The notes under the pieces: model-generated
Told to the model about the DNA's origin: nothing
The model's database searches: none
Seen by the model: only the letters and a program-made list of their open reading frames with translations
Program-made: the position numbers and the translations under genes
In this document: in pieces, positions 1 to 6,274 of the stretch
How the letters are laid out: each line of letters opens with the position of its first letter
How positions within the stretch are numbered: the first letter of the stretch is position 1
DNA from: Acidobacteriota bacterium
GTDB taxonomy: Bacteria > Acidobacteriota > Terriglobia > Bryobacterales > Bryobacteraceae
Reading direction: 5' to 3'
NCBI GenBank assembly: GCA_947505565.1
Contig: CANNLB010000081.1
Span: 1 to 7,961, forward strand
DNA length: 7,961 bases

Positions 1-1
1 A

Positions 2-718
2 TCGAATCTGAATCGTGTGAAAGGCGAAGTAGACTCGGCGGAGAACGCCTTGCAGAGCGTCGTCAAATTAGCCGAACGAGCCCGCGTTCTCGGCGCGCAG
101 GGACTCACCGGGACGCAGACCGCTGCCACGAGAGCCTCGATTGCGGCGGAGTTGGGGGGAGTTTTTCGTCAGATCGTTGGGGCGGCCAACGCTAACTTCG
201 ACGGCCGATTCCTGTTTGCCGGCAACAACGACCAAGTCCAGCCTTTCACTCTCGATTTTAGTCAGCCTGACGGCGTTGTCCCGTACACCGGAACTGCCGC
301 CACTCGCTCGGTTCCCGATTCCAACGGCGTGCTCATTCCCGTCGCGCGGAGCGGCCAAGACATTTTCACCTCGCCGACTCCTTCCCAAAATCTCTTTGGC
401 GCGCTCAACTCGCTGCGCAGCGCGCTCTTGGCCAACGATGAAACGGCCCTAGCAAACGCCAATCAGACCCTCGGTTTGGCCCTGGACCACGTCAATACCC
501 AGTTGACTCGTTATGGCCACTCCCAAAACGATCTCTCAACGGCTATCGGCATCGCGGAAAAAAAGACCCTCGATCTCAAAACCACGATCTCTAACACGGA
601 GGGTGCCGATCTCGCCGACGCCATTCTGGAACTACAAACCGGCCAGACCGCCCGCCAAGCCGCTCTCCAGGCCAAGGGCCAGGAGGACCGGCGAACCCTC
701 TTTGACTTCATCCGGTAA
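2..718 (+). CDS. flgL: Flagellar hook-associated protein FlgL, C-terminal part (5'-truncated by window edge)
   Basis: FlgL (HAP3) is the outer of the two junction proteins linking the flagellar hook to the filament. It is exported by the flagellar type III system and assembles outside the cell. The reading frame is already open at base 2, so the GTG at 17 is an internal valine and not the start; about 60 N-terminal residues lie off the window. The visible part starts in the flagellin-type N-terminal coiled region (VKGEVDSAENALQSV, then RASIAAELGGVFRQIVGAAN) and runs into the typical GRFLFAG turn. A variable central domain follows. It closes with the C-terminal helix expected of the family (ADLADAILELQTGQTARQAAL, ending TLFDFIR). 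The ANxNFDGRFLFAG element and the short middle domain favour FlgL over flagellin FliC. The end is an ordinary TAA. No intact flagellar gene follows in the window, so it is probably the last gene of a flgK-flgL type unit. Confidence 0.88.
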   Translation, partial: SNLNRVKGEVDSAENALQSVVKLAERARVLGAQGLTGTQTAATRASIAAELGGVFRQIVGAANANFDGRFLFAGNNDQVQPFTLDFSQPDGVVPYTGTAATRSVPDSNGVLIPVARSGQDIFTSPTPSQNLFGALNSLRSALLANDETALANANQTLGLALDHVNTQLTRYGHSQNDLSTAIGIAEKKTLDLKTTISNTEGADLADAILELQTGQTARQAALQAKGQEDRRTLFDFIR

Positions 719-1011
719 CCGCGTCCGCGGATTCACTGGATCCCCCGAGCCGCCTGAAGATTCCTCGAGTAGGTCGGATCCCACTTTGTGAGGATCGATC
801 TGTTCGACTCGGCTGCCCGAGATGATGGACGGTCCGACAGCAATCTCGACCGCTGTCTCGTCGTCCCGGATGCGACCCCCGATCAACTACTCCGTCCTGG
901 TGCCAACCGCCAAGCCCCCGAAACCTTCCACGGCGCCGTCGCCGCCGGGTCCGTCACCCCCCACTTCGGCTCAGAACACCGAGGCATCCCCAACGCCCTA
1001 CGAAGGTCCAC
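719..1011. other. Intergenic stretch without a recognisable gene
   Basis: Nothing between flgL and the nucleotidyltransferase remnant can be firmly assigned. A GTG-started plus-strand ORF at 788-1075 begins VRIDLFDSAARDDG, vaguely like the start of some FlgM anti-sigma factors. It then loses any resemblance, lacks a well-spaced ribosome site and overlaps the next reading frame. A second ORF at 822-1172 is a Pro/Ser-rich frame typical of GC-rich noncoding DNA. A small CCGCG/CGCGG inverted repeat just after the flgL stop has no T-run and too small a loop, so I see no convincing terminator. This may be degraded sequence. Confidence 0.5.
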
Positions 1012-1280
1012 TTGCCCCGAAGTTCTCCAATCCGAACGCTGTTTGCTACCAGCATCCCATCCGACACCACCTTAGTCCACGCCTTGGCGTTGGCCGAACT
1101 ATGCCGTCGCTGCGACGTCAAGGAGCTTGCACTTTTCGGATCGTCCGCCCGCAGCCAGATGCCCCCCGATAGTGACGTCGACCTCCTTATCGAATTCGCC
1201 CCCGACGTACGCACGGGTCTCATCAACTTCCAATCACTAGGCGAGGAACTGGAATCGCTCGTCGGCCATCCAGTCCTCGG
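1012..1280 (+). pseudogene. MNT-type minimal nucleotidyltransferase, 3'-truncated (MntA-like antitoxin remnant)
   Basis: From a TTG at 1012, preceded by GAAGG five bases upstream, the frame gives 88 residues of a minimal nucleotidyltransferase of the DNA polymerase beta superfamily. It contains LAELCRR, then ELALFGSSAR (residues 39-47; Gly-Ser with the trailing Arg) and SDVDLLIEF (54-62; Asp55 and Asp57 are the metal ligands). It ends in the helix leading to LVGHPV. In intact relatives this is followed by a beta strand of type VDLV and about 20-30 more residues ending in a RDRVL-AEA helix. Here the homology stops at about base 1276. The frame then runs through unrelated residues to a stop at 1386, where the DNA is antisense to the neighbouring membrane protein. 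Family members usually act as antitoxins that AMPylate a HEPN (HepT) toxin; no HEPN gene is present. The family is clear and the truncation likely; the exact start is uncertain. Confidence 0.7.
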
Positions 1281-1583
1281 CGCCCCCGATTGCGCGCGGT
1301 GCCAAGCGTCAACCAGCCCTTCCTTTGAGCCCTTACCGAGTTCACAGTCCCAAAACGCTTCCTCCTGCAAAATATGTCCGCGATAGTGCGCATCGGCCCG
1401 ATTGTCGGGCTTGATGGCCTGATTGATGGCGACCAACGCAGCCGCAGTGAGCCCACACCAAACGGGCAAAGTGTCGTCATGCGGATAGAGTTTCGTCGAA
1501 GCGCCTCCCAAGGCCGCCAACGCCGCCCCTCCCCAGCCACAAATCCATCCCACCCATCGGGCAAACCTAGGCGTTACGGCCAT
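1277..1583 (-). pseudogene. Two-transmembrane SLATT-like protein, 3'-truncated
   Basis: On the minus strand an ATG at 1583, preceded by AGCAGGA eight bases upstream, starts about 100 coherent residues. A hydrophobic segment (WVGWICGWGGAALAALGG, residues about 10-28) is followed by a short KLYPHDD linker. A second hydrophobic segment (VWCGLTAAALVAINQAI, about 41-57) leads to a charged helix with KPDNRADAHYRG and ELGKGSKEGLVDAW. Two closely spaced membrane helices followed by an R-x-x-HYR-type helix resemble the SLATT/DUF4231 group, whose members serve as pore-forming effectors in nucleotide-signalling defence systems. Frame upstream of 1583 is open to 1742 but looks non-coding. The frame also stays open to 954, but below about 1277 it reads the antisense of the nucleotidyltransferase, so the natural C-terminus seems lost. 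The family call rests on architecture alone and is tentative. A TTCTGC-GTAA-GCAGGA stem-loop overlaps its ribosome site. Confidence 0.4.
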
Positions 1584-1959
1584 TGATATAGTCCTGCTTA
1601 CGCAGAAACTAAAGACCTCGCTCCAGGTCGTCGACCCCGGGAACCGCTTTCTCTGACGTTGGACATACTCTAGCACGGGCCGAGTGGGTAATTGACGCGG
1701 AGTTTTGGATGTGATCCGCTCGGTTATTGCGTTGTGCATCATAAATCAACGATCAGCTAGGCGCGCGCCAGAATCAGTCGTCAGTCACACCAGCAGAACC
1801 GCCAAAGCACCTCCATCGCCAGCGTCAATCCTCACTTCCTCACATTTCCTAGCGCTCCAAAACTCTCCCTCACAAGGTGTTCATATTTATGTTCTGCCCC
1901 TAAATCATTCATTCTAATAACTCAGCTTCTCTCCCCACCCCACGCCAACAGCAAAAAGC
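1584..1959. other. Gene-free, relatively AT-richer spacer
   Basis: No supported gene lies here. The right half (about 1850-1960) is visibly richer in A+T than the surrounding coding DNA, as expected for a regulatory spacer, and leads into the promoter at 1960. A perfect 10-bp palindrome GGCGCGCGCC lies at 1760-1769. The plus-strand ORF at 1705-1917 has no family features, and the long minus-strand ORF entering from the right (1922-2872) is the antisense of a real gene. I see no inverted terminal repeats or target-site duplication marking an element boundary. Confidence 0.5.
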
Positions 1960-1987
1960 TTGACACCCCTGTGATAGCTTTTTTACT
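1960..1987 (+). promoter_or_regulatory. Sigma70-like promoter for the 257-codon gene
   Basis: A perfect -35 box TTGACA (1960-1965) is followed after 16 bases by TTTACT (1982-1987), four of six matches to TATAAT. The expected start of transcription, about 1993-1995, falls at the foot of the large hairpin that follows. The perfect -35, the local A/T-richness and the position upstream of an intact gene support it. Promoter consensus in this bacterium is unknown to me. Confidence 0.5.
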
Positions 1988-1990
1988 GCA

Positions 1991-2041
1991 GGCGCTAGTT
2001 TGCGTCGGCCTCTCACCGGGCCGACGTAAACAGCGCCTTTT
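1991..2041 (+). terminator. Strong 5'-leader hairpin followed by T4 (terminator or attenuator-like)
   Basis: The arms at 1991-2010 and 2019-2037 pair almost completely around an 8-base loop (TCTCACCG). The inner 8 bp CGTCGGCC/GGCCGACG are perfect, followed by one G-T pair, GTTT/AAAC, a single bulged A at 1997, and GGCGCT/AGCGCC; A1990 and T2038 can also pair. TTTT follows at 2038-2041. This is the shape of an intrinsic terminator, yet it lies between a promoter and the ribosome site of the gene it would serve, 25 bases before the ATG. It may attenuate that gene, block read-in from outside, or form a stable 5' end on the transcript. The T-run is short and lies only downstream of the plus-strand stem. 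Confidence 0.65.
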
Positions 2042-2065
2042 CCATTTCCACAGGAGAAAATCACG

Positions 2066-2839
2066 ATGAAGGAACTCACGGAAGAACAGAAATTGGCCCG
2101 CGCCGAACGCGCCCGGCGCAACGGCCAAAAGGGTAAAGGTCCCGTCACCACAAACGGTAAGTATCGTAGCTCCATGAACGCGATTGCCACCGGCGAACAC
2201 GTCGAGTTGCACAAGGAAGACTTGCCACCATTTTTCGCCCTCCTCACGACCGACGATCGGCAGGCCTATGTCCGCTCCCATCAAAGTCACATGCGAAAAT
2301 TCCGGCCGGACTCGGAACTCGAACTCGGCCTGCTCCGCCGCATGGTCTGCGCCCTCTTTCAATACGATCGCTTCACCAGCCTTTACTCCGAAGCCATGCA
2401 GCGCGATCTCGACCAGGTCCTGCGCGAATACCCGTCTCTTTCGATGGGCGAGCAGTTTCTCCAGGGCAACATCCGGATGTCCAAGCAAAAGGATCTTCTC
2501 CGCTACATTGAACGCGGTCAGAAATTCCAGTTCTCCGCTTACAACGGCTTTATCAAAACCTTGCAACTGGTGCGTAAGGGGTTCCCGGTCGATCCGCCCG
2601 AACCGGTCGACATCAGCGCCGACACCAAGGAGATCGAAGACCCCGGTCCCGAGCCCGCCGTCGTCGCCCAGATCCTCGAAATGGCTGACCAGGCGAAAAA
2701 GGAACCCAGTTTCGTCCTGCCGCTCTATGTCGTTAACATGTTGAATGATAAGCAGCTTATGGCCACAATGGCCCCGGATTACGACCTCGGCGATTTGCTC
2801 GACCGCTACGGCCTTGGGGACCGTCCCAAGGCGGCTTAA
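2066..2839 (+). CDS. Conserved protein paired with a terminase-like gene (257 aa, function unknown)
   Basis: The ATG follows a good ribosome site (AGGAG at 2052-2056, nine bases away). The N-terminus is basic (RAERARRNGQKGKG) and carries GPVTTNGKYRSSMNAIATGEHV (residues about 27-48). This matches the GP-T-EGK-RSS-NA start of a large, poorly characterised family that I associate with Acidobacteriota and Planctomycetota genomes. A mostly alpha-helical body follows (LELGLLRRMVCALFQYDRF, then helices to about residue 170), with an acidic, Pro-rich linker (about 176-200) and a helical tail ending LGDLLDRYGLGDRPKAA. No signal peptide, membrane segment or catalytic motif is seen. It stops seven bases before the likely start of the terminase-like pseudogene, so the two probably formed one transcript. 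By position it could be a small DNA-binding partner of the terminase, but that is inference. The frame is fully intact, unlike its partner. A long antisense ORF across it is a codon-bias shadow. Confidence 0.75.
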   Translation: MKELTEEQKLARAERARRNGQKGKGPVTTNGKYRSSMNAIATGEHVELHKEDLPPFFALLTTDDRQAYVRSHQSHMRKFRPDSELELGLLRRMVCALFQYDRFTSLYSEAMQRDLDQVLREYPSLSMGEQFLQGNIRMSKQKDLLRYIERGQKFQFSAYNGFIKTLQLVRKGFPVDPPEPVDISADTKEIEDPGPEPAVVAQILEMADQAKKEPSFVLPLYVVNMLNDKQLMATMAPDYDLGDLLDRYGLGDRPKAA

Positions 2840-2846
2840 CCCTGCG

Positions 2847-4290
2847 ATGTCCGAAGTAAAGTCCAATTCCAAAGGTTCGATTCATCGACAAACCAGCGAC
2901 CATTCCAACGCGGACACCCGAAGTGTGTCCCGCCCCCGTCGTCTGGTCCCAACAGGCGCTCGGCTTCACCGCGGACCCCAAGCAAACCAAAATTTTGCGC
3001 TGCACCCACTCCCGGGTCGTCGTCGTCACCTCCCGTCAGGTCGGCAAAAGTACCCTTGCCGCCTTACGAGCGCTCCATCTCGCCTTGCTGTACCCCATTC
3101 CCTCATCATGATGACCGCCAAAGTGGCGGCCCAAGCCGGCGAACTGCTTCTCAAAGTCGCCCGTTTCGCCGCCCAACTCGGCTTCCGGCTCCGCTCCGAT
3201 GGCGTCAACGCGCAGTCGCTCCTGCTGCCGAATGGCTCCCGTTTCGTCGCCCGCCCCGCCGTCCAGGCGTCGTCCCGGGGCTGCTCCCAGGCCCGCTTCA
3301 TCATCATCGACGAAGCCGCCTTCGTCCCCGACGAAATGTTCAAAGCCCTGTCTCCCATTCTCGCCGGCGGCGGAGGGGCCCCCTGGGTCATATCAACCCC
3401 CTGCGGTACCGGAGGCCGTTTCGCTGACTTCTGGCACGATCGCACCAACGACTTCACCAAGTTCTCGCTCCCGGCCAACGACTGCCCCCGGTTTACTCCC
3501 GAGTTTCTCGCCGCCGAGCGGAGTCTGTACGGCGACCTTTACCTCGCCCGGGAGTACCTCGGCCAGTTCGTCACCGCCGGAATCTAGCGTCTCACCCGGT
3601 CCCAAATCACGAAGGCCACCATAACGAACGCAGCCGAAATCCACTTCCGGATCCGCGAAAAGACCCGGCTCTAAGTCGGCCTCCACCTCGGTAAACTGCA
3701 GGATCACACGGCCTTGGCCGTCCTCGAACTCCGTTGGCAATACGGCGAAAAGAACTACGCCACCAACAAGGTAGCCGATCACCTTAAGCTGCTCCTGCTC
3801 CTCTCCGCCCGGTTGGCCCTCGATACCAAGACCACCAAGATTCCCTGTTTCGTCCGGGACACCTTACAGCGGTTTGCCCCCAACACAGCGGACTCGACCC
3901 GCACCGATACCCTGCTCATCGACGCCACCGGCAACGGCCATACAGTCGGCGAACTGATCTGCAAGGATCAAATCCGCGCCCGGATCATCTATGTCTGCCT
4001 CACCGGCGCCCACAAGGCGAACTTCCTGAAGGATGGCGACCAAAGCCTGCCCCGCACGGACATGGTGAACAGTCTCAAGATGCTCTTCGAACTCGGCCAC
4101 CTCGAACTCGACCAGGAAGCCCCCGGCTTCCCCGACATGGAGCGCGAACTCGTCCAGTTCCAACCCTCTCCGGCGACCAGCAGGAGCACGATGACCTCGT
4201 CATCGCCATCGCATGGCCGCCTGCAAGCCTTCAACGACAGAGATGCTCCCGCGTTTTGAATTCAATGAATCGAAACCAAGAACCGCGTAG
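2847..4290 (+). pseudogene. Terminase large-subunit-like ATPase/nuclease, multiply disrupted
   Basis: Pieces in different frames assemble into one terminase-like protein. A possible start ATG (2847, MSEVKSNSK) lies in another frame. The ATPase N-terminus follows at about 2860-3100 (VVWSQQALGFTADPKQ; Walker A SRQVGKST at 3031-3054). A one-base loss near 3096-3103 shifts to LIMMTAKVAAQAGE. Next come Walker B FIIIDEAAFV (Asp-Glu at 3309-3314), VISTPCGTGG (coupling motif) and REYLGQFV. Two in-frame stops follow (TAG 3585-3587, TAA 3672-3674). The RNase H-like nuclease continues in the same frame with VGLHLGKLQDHTALAV (3675 onward), IDATGNG (Asp codon 3921-3923) and RELVQFQ. A one-base shift near 4160-4170 exposes SGDQQEHDDLVIAIA (HDD at 4187-4195), and another near 4212 exposes MAACK. 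Terminases package phage DNA; bacterial relatives without capsid genes are common and unexplained. Histidine (3684-3686) stands where relatives, as I recall them, have the first metal-binding Asp. The right boundary is approximate, between 4230 and 4290. Confidence 0.8.
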
Positions 4291-4308
4291 TCCTAGGGTT
4301 CTAAGGAG
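4279..4308 (+). promoter_or_regulatory. Rhodopsin leader: small stem-loop abutting the ribosome site
   Basis: AGAACC (4279-4284) can pair with GGTTCT (4297-4302) around a 12-base loop, and the stem ends directly against the AAGGAG ribosome site (4303-4308). TCCT in the loop (4291-4294) could instead pair with AGGA of the ribosome site. A perfect 10-bp palindrome TTGAATTCAA lies just upstream (4256-4265). No convincing -35/-10 pair was found, so the promoter of the light cassette is unidentified; it may lie inside the pseudogene's 3' end. The pairing is weak and may be chance. Confidence 0.3.
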
Positions 4309-4316
4309 TATTACCC

Positions 4317-5066
4317 ATGGAGCCTGTCTCTCTTGGTCAATTTCATCTCGTCCACAACGCCTTTTCCTTCGCCATCGCCGTGATGGGCGCAGCTACGGTG
4401 TTCTTTTTCCTCAGCCGCTCCCAAGTCGCACCGGCATACAGGACGGCAATCACCATAACCGGCATCGTGACCCTCATCGCGATGTACCACTATTTGCGGA
4501 TCTTCGTTTCCTGGGAAGCCTCGTTTTCTGTACTCAGCGGCCAAATCAAGCCGACCGGAGTGGCATTCAACGACGCCTATCGGTACGTTGATTGGCTGCT
4601 AACCGTGCCACTACTCTTGGTCGAATTGATTCTTGTCATGCGTCTCTCCCCCTCCGAAACCGTGTCGAAAGCCACGAAATTGGGGTCTTTGGCCGCAATT
4701 ATGGTCCTGTTAGGTTACCCCGGAGAAATTGCTTCGGACAGCGGAACCCGCTGGCTCTGGTGGTCTCTCGCCATGATCCCCTTCTTGATCATCCTCTTTG
4801 ACCTATTCGTCGGCCTCAGAGCCTCGATCGAGGCACAGCCGAAAGAGGCGCGCGGGTTAGTGAACTTAGCTCGGTGGGTCACCGTCCTCTCCTGGTGCTT
4901 CTACCCGGCCGTCTTCGTGCTGCCCATGCTAGGCATCACCGGCGGCGACGCAACCACTGCCGTTCAAGTTGGCTATACCATCTCGGATATCGTAGCCAAA
5001 GCCATGTTCGGCGTGTTGATCTACATGATCGCCGCGCGGAAGTCCGAGTCAGAACCGCAGCATTAA
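4317..5066 (+). CDS. Xanthorhodopsin-family light-driven proton pump
   Basis: A seven-helix retinal protein of 249 residues that pumps protons out of the cell in light. The ATG has a strong ribosome site (AAGGAG, eight bases upstream). Helix C reads DAYRYVDWLLTVPLLLVELILVM: Asp92 is the Schiff-base counterion, Thr96 follows, and Glu103 is the proton donor, so the triad is DTE, typical of outward proton pumps and unlike sodium (NDQ) or chloride pumps. Leu100 matches the green-tuning position of proteorhodopsin. His58 (MYHYLRIF) corresponds to the histidine that pairs with the counterion. Helix F has WCFYP (193-197); helix G has SDIVAKAMFG, with Asp224 and the retinal-binding Lys228. The long B-C loop with SWEASF and FNDAYRY, and GYPGEI after helix D, closely match Salinibacter xanthorhodopsin. 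In helix E, TRWLWWSLAMIPF has Trp149 where xanthorhodopsin has Gly156, which makes room for its carotenoid antenna. It heads the cassette with crtY and blh. Confidence 0.96.
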   Translation: MEPVSLGQFHLVHNAFSFAIAVMGAATVFFFLSRSQVAPAYRTAITITGIVTLIAMYHYLRIFVSWEASFSVLSGQIKPTGVAFNDAYRYVDWLLTVPLLLVELILVMRLSPSETVSKATKLGSLAAIMVLLGYPGEIASDSGTRWLWWSLAMIPFLIILFDLFVGLRASIEAQPKEARGLVNLARWVTVLSWCFYPAVFVLPMLGITGGDATTAVQVGYTISDIVAKAMFGVLIYMIAARKSESEPQH

Positions 5067-5077
5067 GCCTGATTGAC

Positions 5078-5101
5078 GCGGGCTTCTGCAAAGAAGCCCG
5101 C
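5078..5101 (+). promoter_or_regulatory. Perfect intercistronic hairpin with GNRA (GCAA) tetraloop between rhodopsin and crtY
   Basis: GCGGGCTTCT (5078-5087) and AGAAGCCCGC (5092-5101) form a perfect 10-bp stem closed by GCAA, a GNRA tetraloop. It begins 11 bases after the rhodopsin stop and ends immediately before TAAGGTG, which holds the crtY ribosome site. There is no T-run on either side, so it is not a classical intrinsic terminator. By analogy with intercistronic hairpins in photosynthetic operons, it could protect the 3' end of the upstream message, so that much rhodopsin and little CrtY/Blh are made from one transcript. That role is inference; the structure is seen directly. Confidence 0.7.
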
Positions 5102-5113
5102 TAAGGTGAAAAC

Positions 5114-6274
5114 GTGCAGTCTCAATACGACGTTGTCATTCTCGGCGGTGGCTGCTCCGGCCTGAGTCTTGCCGTTCGCCTGGCTGAACTCGGCCCTCGC
5201 TGTCCGCAGACCCTGATCTTGGAACAGCGAGCCGCCTACACAAACGATCGAACCTGGTGCTTCTGGGACGACGGCGCAACCCGCCACCTCCCCTTGATCC
5301 AGCATCGGTGGCCCACCATGACCGTCCAAAGTAATGTCGGCCAGGCCACCATCGATTGCGGCAAGACCCCGTATCAACTCATTCCCGCCGAAGCCTTTTA
5401 CCAAGACTCCGTCGAACGGCTAACCGTCTGTCCATCCACTACCCTCCAACTCGGTGCCCAGCTAACCGGCGAACCCTCGAGAGCTGGCCACTACTGGCGA
5501 ATCGAAACCACCGACGGTTCTTGCTTGGCCAGCTCCGTCATCGATACCCGTCCCAGCGGGCCCCCCATCCAGGGCGCAGCCACCCTCTGGCAATCCTTCT
5601 CCGGCCAGGAGATCGAGTGCGATACGGCCGTCTTCGACCCCAACACCATCAACCTCATGGACTTCTCGACGGCAGATCCCTTCCGTATCCTCTTTACCTA
5701 TGTCCTGCCCGTCTCAACCCACCGAGCCCTCGTCGAAGTTACCCAATTCGGCCCCGAGCCGCTCACAGGCCCATCTCTCGCCCACGACTTATCCGATGCC
5801 ATCTCTCGCCGAGTGCGGGGTGCCTCATACCGAACGCTGCGCGCCGAAGAAGGAATCCTTCCCATGGGTCTCCAAAGCGTCCGTAAGCCTACGGAGCCAA
5901 ACTATATTAAAGTCGGACTCACCGCCGGCGCCGCCCGGCCTTGCACGGGCTATGCTTTTCAACGCATCCAGCGCTGGGCCGACAGTTGCGCGAAAAGGTT
6001 AGGCGAAGGGCACCCGGCCATCGGCCACCCCGCCGACCCTCTCCTACTCCGCGCCATGGACCACCTCTTCCTCTCCGTCTTGCGAGCTCATCCCGAAAAG
6101 GCACCCGACATCTTCCTCTCGCTTTTCGCTAACACCCAAAGCGACCGCATGATTCGCTTCCTCAGCGGCCGCGGCCGCTTAGCCGACTATTGGAACGTCA
6201 TCGGCGCCCTGCCGATCCTACCGTTCTTGCAGCAAGTCCCGCAGGCCCTCTGGTGGCAGGAATCATGGCGCTAA
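5114..6274 (+). CDS. crtY: Lycopene beta-cyclase CrtY
   Basis: CrtY cyclises both ends of lycopene to give beta-carotene, the substrate of Blh. It is an FAD-dependent, redox-neutral enzyme acting at the inner membrane. The GTG start has AAGGTG five bases upstream and follows the intercistronic hairpin. The 386-residue length is normal for bacterial CrtY. An N-terminal dinucleotide-binding fold carries GGGCSGL (11-17), with a strand ending LILEQ (34-38). Family motifs follow: NDRTWCFWD (44-52), LMDFSTAD (181-188), FTYVLPVSTHRALVEVTQF (194-212, with the Glu region thought to be catalytic), EEGILPM (245-251) and the GLTAGAARPCTGYAF block (268-282). The C-terminal third is helical, as usual. The last ten bases overlap the start of blh, so the two are probably translationally coupled. 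No carotenoid gene for making lycopene (crtE, crtB, crtI) is in the window, so the cell must carry them elsewhere or obtain the carotenoid otherwise. Confidence 0.93.
   Translation: MQSQYDVVILGGGCSGLSLAVRLAELGPRCPQTLILEQRAAYTNDRTWCFWDDGATRHLPLIQHRWPTMTVQSNVGQATIDCGKTPYQLIPAEAFYQDSVERLTVCPSTTLQLGAQLTGEPSRAGHYWRIETTDGSCLASSVIDTRPSGPPIQGAATLWQSFSGQEIECDTAVFDPNTINLMDFSTADPFRILFTYVLPVSTHRALVEVTQFGPEPLTGPSLAHDLSDAISRRVRGASYRTLRAEEGILPMGLQSVRKPTEPNYIKVGLTAGAARPCTGYAFQRIQRWADSCAKRLGEGHPAIGHPADPLLLRAMDHLFLSVLRAHPEKAPDIFLSLFANTQSDRMIRFLSGRGRLADYWNVIGALPILPFLQQVPQALWWQESWR
6164..6179. repeat. 16-bp perfect palindrome inside crtY
   Basis: AGCGGCCGCGGCCGCT is its own reverse complement and contains two overlapping GCGGCCGC sites. 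It encodes the Ser-Gly-Arg-Gly-Arg-Leu stretch of CrtY (about residues 351-356), where RGRL-DYW-like sequence is common in the family. The palindrome may therefore only reflect GC-rich codon choice. Confidence 0.6.

Noticed and set aside
788..1075. Possible small FlgM-like gene (VRIDLFDSAARDDG start) after flgL
   Set aside because: Only the first few residues are suggestive; no C-terminal sigma-binding helices follow, the ribosome site is poor, and the end overlaps the nucleotidyltransferase frame.
1909..2872. Long minus-strand open frames of 316 and 112 codons across the 257-codon gene
   Set aside because: They are exactly antisense to a gene with a good ribosome site, promoter and family motif. 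Their translation shows no family features, and long antisense frames are expected with GC-rich third positions.
2847..4290. Programmed frameshifting in the terminase-like gene
   Set aside because: There are too many shifts at sites without slippery heptamers, plus two in-frame stops and a lost catalytic residue; decay is the simpler explanation.
2847..4290. Sequencing or assembly error as the sole cause of the broken terminase-like frame
   Set aside because: Neighbouring genes, including blh with a nine-C run, are intact, and the shifts are not in long homopolymers. Two of the lesions are nonsense codons. Read inspection is still the decisive test.
5078..5101. Intrinsic terminator after the rhodopsin gene
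   Set aside because: The stem is strong but no T-run follows on either strand, and crtY begins 12 bases later.
6190..6264. Upstream ATG extension of blh (25 extra residues)
   Set aside because: The extra residues are Arg/Pro-rich and overlap crtY coding; the ATG at 6265 has its own ribosome site and starts the hydrophobic family N-terminus.
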